Notes under the pieces: model-generated
Seen by the model: the letters and a program-made list of their open reading frames with translations, nothing else
The model's database searches: none
What the model was told of the DNA's origin: nothing
Position numbers and translations under genes: made by a program
In this document: positions 5,246 through 11,579 of the stretch, one piece after another
How the letters are laid out: every line of letters starts with the position of its first letter
Position numbering within the stretch: the stretch's first letter is position 1
Assembly: GCA_030528815.1 (NCBI GenBank)
Contig: JAUMYE010000015.1
Span: 1-14,889 of the forward strand
Length of the DNA: 14,889 nucleotides
From: Candidatus Saccharimonadota bacterium
Lineage (GTDB): Bacteria > Patescibacteriota > Saccharimonadia > Saccharimonadales > Saccharimonadaceae
Direction of reading: 5' to 3'

Positions 5246-7339
5246 ATGGCTACAAAAGAAGAAGACCTATCTATGTATAGGAACATTGGTATTATCGCGC
5301 ACATCGATGCTGGTAAAACCACTACTTCCGAGGCGATTCTTTATCGTACCGGTCTTAAGCACAAAATCGATCTCGTCAAAGGCGATACCGGTGGTGCTAC
5401 AACCGACTGGATGGAGCAGGAAAAGGAGCGCGGTATTACAATTACTTCCGCAGCTGTCACTGCCCACTGGAAGGGTCACAAAATTAACATTATCGATACC
5501 CCAGGACACATCGACTTTACCGCTGAGGTCGAACGCTCTCTACGCGTTCTCGACGGTGCAGTCGTAGTCTTCGATGGTAAGATGGGCGTTGAAGCTCAGT
5601 CTGAAACCGTTTGGCGCCAGGCAGACAAATATGGCGTTCCACGCATCTGCTTCGTCAACAAAATCAACCAGATCGGTGGTGATTTCTACAAATCCCTCGA
5701 TTCTATCCGCAAGCGCCTAAGCAAGAACGCATTCGCAATCCACCTACCAATCGGCTTCGAAAAGGATATCTGCGGTGTTGTCGACCTTCTAGATATGAAG
5801 GCTTACACCTACAAGGAATATGCTGATCACGAGCTTACTGTCGGCGAAATCCCAGCAGATATGCTAGACAAAGCAAAGCAGTATCGCTCTATGCTTGTCG
5901 AGGAAGCTGTTCAAGCTGACGAAGAACTTATGAACAAGTTCTTTGAAGAAGGCGAAGAAGCTATCTCCGTTGATGAACTTAAGCGTGCTTTGCGTAAGCG
6001 CGTTATCGATGGTCAGTTCTACCTAGTTACCGGTGGTGATGGCCGTGGCGTTATCGTTGAGAAGGTTCTTGACCTTGTTGCTGACTTCTTGCCAGCTCCA
6101 ACAGACATCCCAGCAATTCTTGGTAAGAACCCTAAGACTGGTGAAGATATCGTTCGTCACAGTGACGCAAATGAGCCTCTAACCGCTCTGGCATTCAAGA
6201 TTGCAACTGACCCATTCGTAGGTAAGCTAATCTTCGTCCGTGTTTACTCTGGTAAGCTTGCTGCTGGTAGCTACATTCTTAACGCTACAACTGGCAACAA
6301 GGAACGTGTCGGTCGTCTAGTCCGTATGTTCGCAGATAAGCGCGAAGATATTCAGGAAATCGGCGCTGGCGATATCGCTGCAGTCGTAGGTCTAAAAGAC
6401 ACTACAACTGGTACAACTCTTTGCGATCCAGCACACCCAATTCACCTGGAATCTATCGAATTCCCAGAACCACCAGTATCCATCGCTGTTGAGCCAAAGT
6501 CTAAGGCAGATCAGGAAAAGATGGGTATCGGTCTTGGTAAGCTAGCAGAAGAAGACCCAACCTTCAAGGTTCATACCGACGAAGAAACTGGCCAGACAAT
6601 CATTTCTGGTATGGGCGAGCTTCACCTAGATATTATTATCGACCGCCTAAAGCGCGAATTTAACGTTGAATGTAACACTGGCGAGCCTCAGGTTGCTTAC
6701 CGCGAAACTATTCGTGGCACAGCTGAAGGTCACGGCTTCCACAAGAAGCAGTCCGGTGGTCGCGGTCAGTACGGTGACGTTTGGGTTAAGTTTGAGCCAA
6801 ACGAGCCAGGTAAAGGCTTCGAATTCATCGATCAGATTAAGGGCGGTGTCGTTCCTCAGGAATACCGCAAACCAACCATGGAAGGTATCGAAGAAACTCT
6901 TACTGGTGGTGTTATCGCTGGTTACCCAGTACTCGACGTTAAGGCAACCCTCTATGATGGTAGCTACCACGATGTCGACTCTAGCGAACTAGCCTTCCAC
7001 CTTGCAGGTGTTCTCGCTACTCGCGAAGGTATCAAGAAAGCTAACCCAGTTCTTCTTGAGCCAGTCATGAAGATCGAAATCACAACTCCAGAAGACTTCA
7101 TGGGTGACGTTATCGGCGACTTGAACTCTCGCCGTGGTCGCATCGATGAGATGGAAGATCGTGAAAACGGTATCAAGATTATCAAGGGCTTCGTCCCACT
7201 AGCAAACATGTTTGGTTACACTTCCGACCTACGTGGTATGTCCCAGGGTCGCGCAGCTTCTACAATGGAGCTACACGGTTACGAAGAGGTTCCACCGAAC
7301 ATCGCTAACGAAATTATCGAGAAGCGCAACAGCAAATAA
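5246..7339 (+). CDS. fusA: Elongation factor G with altered guanine-recognition motifs
   Basis: EF-G is the GTPase that drives tRNA-mRNA translocation on the ribosome. The 697-residue length is normal and all five domains can be followed. Canonical elements are G1 AHIDAGKTT (18-26), switch I EKERGITITSAA, G3 DTPGHIDF with the catalytic His, the VERSLRVLDGAV helix, and the domain IV loops (HKKQSGGRGQYGD, YDGSYHDVDSSE). Two motifs depart from consensus. G4 NKxD reads NKIN (138-141), with Asn141 in place of the Asp that contacts the guanine base. G5, normally G-S-A in a CGSA-like context, reads TGGDGRG (262-268). Both belong to the same base pocket. ATG 5246 follows AAAGGA by five bases. The codons are those of a highly expressed gene and the locus is the expected str position, so this is probably the main EF-G rather than a paralogue. 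It is transcribed alone, from its own promoter to its own terminator. Confidence 0.96.
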   Translation: MATKEEDLSMYRNIGIIAHIDAGKTTTSEAILYRTGLKHKIDLVKGDTGGATTDWMEQEKERGITITSAAVTAHWKGHKINIIDTPGHIDFTAEVERSLRVLDGAVVVFDGKMGVEAQSETVWRQADKYGVPRICFVNKINQIGGDFYKSLDSIRKRLSKNAFAIHLPIGFEKDICGVVDLLDMKAYTYKEYADHELTVGEIPADMLDKAKQYRSMLVEEAVQADEELMNKFFEEGEEAISVDELKRALRKRVIDGQFYLVTGGDGRGVIVEKVLDLVADFLPAPTDIPAILGKNPKTGEDIVRHSDANEPLTALAFKIATDPFVGKLIFVRVYSGKLAAGSYILNATTGNKERVGRLVRMFADKREDIQEIGAGDIAAVVGLKDTTTGTTLCDPAHPIHLESIEFPEPPVSIAVEPKSKADQEKMGIGLGKLAEEDPTFKVHTDEETGQTIISGMGELHLDIIIDRLKREFNVECNTGEPQVAYRETIRGTAEGHGFHKKQSGGRGQYGDVWVKFEPNEPGKGFEFIDQIKGGVVPQEYRKPTMEGIEETLTGGVIAGYPVLDVKATLYDGSYHDVDSSELAFHLAGVLATREGIKKANPVLLEPVMKIEITTPEDFMGDVIGDLNSRRGRIDEMEDRENGIKIIKGFVPLANMFGYTSDLRGMSQGRAASTMELHGYEEVPPNIANEIIEKRNSK

Positions 7340-7352
7340 TTTCTACTAAAAG

Positions 7353-7378
7353 ATCCGCTCCGAAAGGGGCGGATTTTT
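7353..7378 (+). terminator. Intrinsic terminator after fusA
   Basis: A 9-bp stem, ATCCGCTCC (7353-7361) with GGGGCGGAT (7366-7374), is capped by a GAAA tetraloop and followed by TTTTT. The next promoter starts two bases after the T-tract. Confidence 0.92.
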
Positions 7379-7380
7379 GT

Positions 7381-7409
7381 TTGCAATGCCAACATCAAAA
7401 TAGTAGAAT
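7381..7409 (+). promoter_or_regulatory. Promoter of the first paralogue gene
   Basis: TTGCAA at 7381-7386, a 17-base spacer and TAGAAT at 7404-7409. Confidence 0.6.
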
Positions 7410-7415
7410 ACTAAA

Positions 7416-7455
7416 ATAGCTCAAAAATTTTGGGCTCGATTTTTATTAGAAGGAG
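7416..7455 (+). promoter_or_regulatory. Leader hairpin plus T-tract, shared type A
   Basis: AGCTCAAA (7418-7425) pairs with TTTGGGCT (7429-7436), followed by CGATTTTTATTAG and the ribosome-binding site AAGGAG (7450-7455). The same arrangement, with different stem bases, precedes the paralogue at 9095. Hairpin plus T-run has the form of a terminator, but it lies only a few bases from the inferred transcription start. Confidence 0.5.
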
Positions 7456-7464
7456 TGAGAAATC

Positions 7465-8523
7465 TTGAGAAAGATCAGATTTGGCTTCGACGAACAAAGG
7501 CACTACAGCTTCATATACAACGGAAGCGATTACGAAGTGTCTCTTGTATCAGTCGAGAATGCGCCAATCTTTCAGGGAATCAATATTCCTGCAAATTATT
7601 TCATCCGCATCCGCAAAGAAGAGGATAATGGCTTAGTCCAGACAGAGTACTATATCCACAGACACTACGGCAAGACCGAACCTAGCTACTTTTGCCTAGG
7701 GCCTGGAGACTACATTATGCTCCAGACCTACCGCGATGACTACGACTCTGCCTATGGCATTCTTTATGCAAAAATCCCTAAGGACATAAACGATTATGCC
7801 CTCAGGGTGTCGCAAGAGATGTCGCTCGGAGGAATCGTCACAAACTTTGGTATTCGTTCCGTAAACGACCTTACAAATCGTGGCAAAATCAACTGTCGCA
7901 GACTATTTAAGCTCAAAAACGGCGAGTTTGTACTTGATTTAAAGTCCCAAAAGAATCAAATCTACTACGAGTTTTTCAAACAGACAATCTATAACTTTAT
8001 TGACCTTACAAGGTATTGCTACGCACAGCCAAAGATTGCTGACGAACGTATCCTACCATGCAAGACCGAAAGATGCGTAATAAAAGAAACCCGTGCCAAA
8101 ATGCAGCCATCGAACAAATACTATAAAGCAAACTTCGTAAACGAGTTCACAGCAGACAATCCTCAGTTTATCGAGGAAGCACTTTCCGCAAAAGAGCACG
8201 ATTATACTATCGTAACAATAGGCAGTAGAATCCTCGGTGACCTCGAAGATAGTCAGCTTGATTGCTATATCTTCAAAGAAAGCAGAAATAGGGCGTATAA
8301 AATCGCCTACCACGATAGCATCCAGTTTATACATCTGATGGGCTATAGCTATCATATCCGCTTCCAGGCGAATATTTTAGGCAGAACACCTAAGGTAGTA
8401 GTCTTTAAAGAGAGCAGAGAGATCTACGAAGCAGAGCTCGGAGACAAAGATCTCGAGACCGAAATCAAAGAGTTAGGCGAAGACAAAAAGAAAGAAATAA
8501 TCGCCACTCTCAAAATCACTTAA
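7465..8523 (+). CDS. Unrecognised soluble protein, paralogue 1 of a pair
   Basis: A 352-residue protein of no family I recognise, without signal peptide or membrane helix. The start is TTG, chosen for AAGGAG nine bases upstream and by alignment with the paralogue at 9095. Elements shared with that paralogue at almost identical positions are: SFIYNGSDYEV (15-25), YFIRIRK (45-51), HRHYGK (65-70), NQIYYEFF (164-171), ILPCKTERC (196-204), SRILGDL (254-260), DCYIFK (266-271) and QFIHLMGYSYHIRF (287-300). The pattern of short beta-like strands with conserved aromatic and basic residues suggests a folded beta-rich protein in the cytoplasm. No catalytic motif is evident. Monocistronic, between fusA and a small membrane protein; its terminator core is near-identical to that of fusA. 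Codon use is mixed, less biased than the ribosomal genes. Confidence 0.8.
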   Translation: MRKIRFGFDEQRHYSFIYNGSDYEVSLVSVENAPIFQGINIPANYFIRIRKEEDNGLVQTEYYIHRHYGKTEPSYFCLGPGDYIMLQTYRDDYDSAYGILYAKIPKDINDYALRVSQEMSLGGIVTNFGIRSVNDLTNRGKINCRRLFKLKNGEFVLDLKSQKNQIYYEFFKQTIYNFIDLTRYCYAQPKIADERILPCKTERCVIKETRAKMQPSNKYYKANFVNEFTADNPQFIEEALSAKEHDYTIVTIGSRILGDLEDSQLDCYIFKESRNRAYKIAYHDSIQFIHLMGYSYHIRFQANILGRTPKVVVFKESREIYEAELGDKDLETEIKELGEDKKKEIIATLKIT

Positions 8524-8535
8524 CTTCTATTCACG

Positions 8536-8560
8536 CCGCTCCAACAGGGGCGGATTTTTT
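8536..8560 (+). terminator. Intrinsic terminator after paralogue 1
   Basis: CCGCTCC (8536-8542) pairs with GGGGCGG (8547-8553) around AACA, then A and TTTTTT (8555-8560). The stem sequence is the same as the core of the fusA terminator. Confidence 0.9.
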
Positions 8561-8591
8561 AGAGCTCCATTTTCTGCCACACCACATATAA

Positions 8592-8620
8592 TTGAAATGT
8601 CAAACTATCAGGAGTATAAT
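8592..8620 (+). promoter_or_regulatory. Promoter of the small membrane protein gene
   Basis: TTGAAA at 8592-8597, a 17-base spacer and consensus TATAAT at 8615-8620. The leader that follows can form CTTTT/AAAAG (8631-8643), flanked by AAGC (8623-8626) with GCTT (8646-8649). Confidence 0.6.
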
Positions 8621-8667
8621 ACAAGCATTCCTTTTTCAAAAAGAAGCTTATGAAAGGAGTGATTTCA

Positions 8668-8973
8668 ATGAAAAAGGTATTGCACTTTATCTTCGATTTT
8701 TTAAAGCTTTACGTCCTCATGGCACTGATTCTTGCCTTGGTGATTTTCGTCGCAAAAGGCACCCAGTTCCTCGGAACCGATAACTCGGTTCAAGCTATCA
8801 TCGAAGCTATTACGCCAGCAGAATTATTCTTTGCGCCATTCGGCATTGCATTCACACTCGCAATAACAATCGCCGATCGCGAAAAACAGAAAAACGACAA
8901 AGAATACGCCAAGAAAAGTTTCATGCGCAGATGCTTCCAGTTCGAAGATGACGACGATAATGGACTAGGCTAA
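8668..8973 (+). CDS. Small two-helix membrane protein, unknown function
   Basis: A 101-residue protein with two membrane helices (about 10-29 and 55-70), a short loop between them (GTQFLGTDNSVQAIIE) and a charged C-terminal tail that ends in a run of acidic residues (FEDDDDN). ATG 8668 is chosen because AAAGGAGTGAT at 8653-8663 is well placed for it; the earlier ATG at 8650 would run through the ribosome-binding site. The leader has the same AAGGAGTGA style as the flanking paralogue genes. It lies between the two paralogues with its own promoter and terminator. No family is recognised, and any link to the paralogues is inferred from position only. Confidence 0.75.
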   Translation: MKKVLHFIFDFLKLYVLMALILALVIFVAKGTQFLGTDNSVQAIIEAITPAELFFAPFGIAFTLAITIADREKQKNDKEYAKKSFMRRCFQFEDDDDNGLG

Positions 8974-8982
8974 AATCCTCAT

Positions 8983-9006
8983 GCGCCCTTAACTAGGGCG
9001 CTTTTT
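8983..9006 (+). terminator. Intrinsic terminator after the small membrane protein gene
   Basis: GCGCCCT (8983-8989) pairs with AGGGCGC (8995-9001), followed by TTTTT. The next -35 hexamer begins three bases on. Confidence 0.92.
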
Positions 9007-9008
9007 AT

Positions 9009-9037
9009 TTGCAAAACTACAGATATTATTTTAAAAT
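9009..9037 (+). promoter_or_regulatory. Promoter of the second paralogue gene
   Basis: TTGCAA at 9009-9014, a 17-base spacer and TAAAAT at 9032-9037: the same -35 and spacing as the promoter at 7381. Confidence 0.6.
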
Positions 9038-9044
9038 ATCTTGC

Positions 9045-9083
9045 ATAGCTCACCCAGTGAGCTCGATTTTTACTACTAAGGAG
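9045..9083 (+). promoter_or_regulatory. Leader hairpin plus T-tract, shared type B
   Basis: AGCTCAC (9047-9053) pairs with GTGAGCT (9057-9063) around CCA, followed by CGATTTTTACTAC and AAGGAG (9078-9083). Compared with the leader at 7416, the outer arms and the GCTCGATTTTTA tail are the same while the inner stem bases differ with pairing kept. Confidence 0.5.
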
Positions 9084-9094
9084 AGTGATCAAAA

Positions 9095-10150
9095 GTGAAA
9101 AAGCTCAAGATGTGGCTTAAACTGGGCCAGACAACAAGCTTTATCCACAACGGCAATACTTACGATATTGACGTTCTGCCCCATGACGAAGTACCGGTCC
9201 TTAAAGGCTGGAATCTCCCCGCCGAATACATCATTCGCATCCGCAAAAAGACCAAGTATATGAGCCTCGAAACTGTCACAGATTACTTTGTATTCCATAT
9301 GTACGGCAAGCGCGGCTCAGACTACTTCCAGATCGGCAAAGACGAATTCCTTCGTTTTAAGCGCAGCTACGACAAGGAAGGCGTAGTTCAGCTCACAATC
9401 TTTACCTCGAAAGTTGACGAAGCCAACGGTTATGCACTGTTCATTCAGAGACAGAAGTTCGGTATCAAGGCCATCAACGACCATAAATACGAAGGCGCAG
9501 TCGATTGTGGCGAGCTGTTCTACTTTGACGGCGAAAACTTCCAGCTGAAACTCGACAGTATCGCAAACCAGATCTACTTCGAATATTTCGAAAGAAACGT
9601 GGACGCAATCATCGAAATTAATACCAACGGCAGAGGTTCTGGAGATATTAGCTCAAAAGTACTTCCGCACAAAATCACAGGCTGCACTGCAAACGCATTT
9701 GAAAAACGTTCAAGGAGCGAGCACAAGTTCTTCAACAGCAATAACGTGTGCGAGTTTGTAGACAACCCTAGCTTCGTTGAAAGCCTGCTCAAAGAATACG
9801 ACGGCAAATATTACGCCATGACCATGGAGAGCAGGATTATCGGCGAGCTCAAGCTCCGTCGCATCGACAGCTATATTTTCAAGACAGATGAGTATATCGA
9901 CAAAGTTCACCCGATTCGCTATCAGGAAGGCTTCCAGTTCATGCATTTTACGGACTATGCCTACCATATTAGATACGAATCTGAGCCGATGAGCAACCAC
10001 GCAACGGTCAAAGTTTTCGTTAATAGCGAAATCATCATGCAAACAGAAATCGAGTACGAAGCAAACACCATCAATAAGCTCGAAAAACTTCCGCAGAAGG
10101 TTAAAAACGAAATTTCGGAAGCCATCAAAGCTCACGAATCCGCTAACTAA
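9095..10150 (+). CDS. Unrecognised soluble protein, paralogue 2 of a pair
   Basis: A 351-residue protein with no known family and no export signal, homologous along its full length to the product of 7465-8523. Shared elements are SFIHNGNTYDI (15-25), YIIRIRK (45-51), HMYGK (68-72), NQIYFEYF (158-165), VLPHKITGC (189-197), SRIIGEL (246-252), DSYIFK (258-263) and QFMHFTDYAYHIRY (281-294). The start is GTG, with AAGGAG (9078-9083) 11 bases upstream. Codon choice is closer to the highly expressed genes (CGC, TTC, AAG, CTC) than its paralogue's, so it may be the more abundant copy or have been exposed longer to such selection. The conserved His in HxYGK and QFxH are the only residues I would consider for metal or catalytic roles; that is weak inference. 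Transcribed alone just before tuf. Confidence 0.8.
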   Translation: MKKLKMWLKLGQTTSFIHNGNTYDIDVLPHDEVPVLKGWNLPAEYIIRIRKKTKYMSLETVTDYFVFHMYGKRGSDYFQIGKDEFLRFKRSYDKEGVVQLTIFTSKVDEANGYALFIQRQKFGIKAINDHKYEGAVDCGELFYFDGENFQLKLDSIANQIYFEYFERNVDAIIEINTNGRGSGDISSKVLPHKITGCTANAFEKRSRSEHKFFNSNNVCEFVDNPSFVESLLKEYDGKYYAMTMESRIIGELKLRRIDSYIFKTDEYIDKVHPIRYQEGFQFMHFTDYAYHIRYESEPMSNHATVKVFVNSEIIMQTEIEYEANTINKLEKLPQKVKNEISEAIKAHESAN

Positions 10151-10165
10151 AATCACTCAAATTAA

Positions 10166-10191
10166 GCCCCGCAAACGCGGGGCCTTTTCTT
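10166..10191 (+). terminator. Intrinsic terminator after paralogue 2
   Basis: GCCCCGC (10166-10172) pairs with GCGGGGC (10177-10183) around AAAC, followed by CTTTTCTT. Confidence 0.92.
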
Positions 10192-10203
10192 GCAAATTTT
10201 GGC

Positions 10204-10232
10204 TTTACATAACAGATAAAATCTTATAAAAT
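10204..10232 (+). promoter_or_regulatory. Promoter of tuf
   Basis: TTTACA at 10204-10209, a 17-base spacer and TAAAAT at 10227-10232. Confidence 0.55.
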
Positions 10233-10242
10233 AAACGCATAC

Positions 10243-10276
10243 ATAGCTTTGGGCTGGTTTAATATTAGCGCCCAAA
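10243..10276 (+). promoter_or_regulatory. 5' leader hairpin of tuf
   Basis: TTTGGGC (10248-10254) pairs with GCCCAAA (10270-10276) across a 15-base loop. The flanking ATAGCT (10243-10248), GGGCT and TATTAG recur in the leaders of the two paralogue genes, so the three leaders may be related. Confidence 0.45.
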
Positions 10277-10307
10277 ATTATTAAATAACAAAGGAGAAAA
10301 AACTAAT

Positions 10308-11489
10308 ATGGCAAATTTCGACCGTAGCAAGCCACATGTCAACGTCGGTACCATGGGTCACGTCGACCACGGTAAAACAACTTTGACTGCTGCTATTACT
10401 ACTGTTCTCGCAAAGAAGCTTCCTTCCGAGATCAACAAGCAGGTCGCTTACGATCAGATCGATAACGCTCCAGAAGAGAAAGCTCGTGGTATCACCATCG
10501 CAACTTCTCACCAGGAATACGAATCCGAGAATCGTCACTATGCTCACGTGGACATGCCAGGCCACGCTGACTACATTAAGAACATGATTACAGGTGCTGC
10601 ACAGATCGATGGTGCTATCCTCGTAGTTGCTGCTAACGATGGTCCACTTCCACAGACTCGTGAGCACGTTCTCTTGGCACACCAGGTTAACGTTCCAAAG
10701 ATCATTGTTTTCTTGAACAAGATGGATCTTGCTGACCCTGATCTAGTCGAGCTCGTCGAAGAAGACGTTCGTGACCTTCTTGAAAAGAACGGTTTCGATC
10801 GTAACTGCCCAATCATCAAGGGTTCCGCTCTTGGTGCTATTGAAGGCAAAGAAGCTGACGAACAGGCTGTTATGGATCTCGTCAAGGCTATGGACGAATA
10901 CTTCGAACTTCCACAGCGCGATCTTGATAAGGACTTCCTAATGCCAATCGAAGACGTCTTCTCCATCAAGGGTCGTGGTACAGTCGCTACTGGTCGTATC
11001 GAACAGGGTGTTGTCCACCTAAACGATGAAGTTGAAATCGTTGGTCTTAAGGAAACTCAGAAGTCTGTCGTTACCGGTATCGAAGCCTTCCACAAGACTC
11101 TTGACGAAGGTGAAGCTGGTGATAACGCTGGTCTTCTTCTCCGCGGTATTGAACGCGATCAGATCGAACGTGGTCAGGTTATCTGCAAGCCAGGTAGCAT
11201 CACACCACACACCGAATTCGAAGGTCAGGTCTACATCCTTAAGAAGGAAGAAGGTGGCCGCCATACACCATTCCAGAATGGTTACAAGCCACAGTTCTAC
11301 TTCCGCACCACCGATGTTACCGGCGAAGTCGAACTTCCAAAGGACAAGGAAATCGTTATGCCTGGCGATACTGTTACCTTCAGCGTCAAGCTTAACGCTC
11401 CAATCGCTATGAACAACAACGACCGCTTCGCTATCCGCGAAGGTGGCCGCACAGTTGGTTCTGGTGTTGTCACAAAGATTGTTAAATAA
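10308..11489 (+). CDS. tuf: Elongation factor Tu
   Basis: EF-Tu delivers aminoacyl-tRNA to the ribosomal A site in a GTP-dependent way. The 393-residue product has normal length and all GTPase motifs: G1 GHVDHGKTT (17-25), switch I EKARGITIAT, G3 DMPGH (82-86; the usual form is DCPGH), KNMITGAAQIDGAILVV, G4 NKMD (137-140) and G5 SAL (173-175). Domains 2 and 3 show GRGTVATGRIEQG, RGIERDQIERGQV and the C-terminal FAIREGGRTVGSGVV. ATG 10308 follows AAGGAG (10291-10296) by 11 bases. It is monocistronic between its own promoter and a strong terminator, although in most bacteria it directly follows fusA. Codon use is strongly biased (GGT, CGT, CCA), as expected for the most abundant protein. Confidence 0.98.
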   Translation: MANFDRSKPHVNVGTMGHVDHGKTTLTAAITTVLAKKLPSEINKQVAYDQIDNAPEEKARGITIATSHQEYESENRHYAHVDMPGHADYIKNMITGAAQIDGAILVVAANDGPLPQTREHVLLAHQVNVPKIIVFLNKMDLADPDLVELVEEDVRDLLEKNGFDRNCPIIKGSALGAIEGKEADEQAVMDLVKAMDEYFELPQRDLDKDFLMPIEDVFSIKGRGTVATGRIEQGVVHLNDEVEIVGLKETQKSVVTGIEAFHKTLDEGEAGDNAGLLLRGIERDQIERGQVICKPGSITPHTEFEGQVYILKKEEGGRHTPFQNGYKPQFYFRTTDVTGEVELPKDKEIVMPGDTVTFSVKLNAPIAMNNNDRFAIREGGRTVGSGVVTKIVK

Positions 11490-11505
11490 TAATCTTTAGA
11501 CTTAA

Positions 11506-11536
11506 ATATCCCTCAAGCAATTGGGGGATATTTTTT
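11506..11536 (+). terminator. Intrinsic terminator after tuf
   Basis: An 11-bp stem, ATATCCCTCAA (11506-11516) with TTGGGGGATAT (11521-11531), is closed by a GCAA tetraloop and followed by a T-run to 11536. Confidence 0.93.
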
Positions 11537-11537
11537 G

Positions 11538-11546
11538 TGCTAAAAT
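11538..11546 (+). promoter_or_regulatory. Probable extended -10 promoter of island 3
   Basis: TGCTAAAAT: an extended -10 with TAAAAT at 11541-11546, starting one base after the tuf terminator T-run. There is no clear -35. The ribosome-binding site AGGAAGGAA lies at 11562-11570. Confidence 0.4.
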
Positions 11547-11579
11547 ATTATTAACATAAGCAGGAAGGAATTATTTTTA

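Noticed and set aside
8650..8667. ATG 8650 as the start of the small membrane protein
   Set aside because: The segment contains the ribosome-binding site for ATG 8668.
9710..10156. 148-residue ORF on the minus strand opposite paralogue 2
   Set aside because: Cys/Val/Phe-rich antisense shadow of a conserved gene, with no ribosome-binding site or promoter noted.
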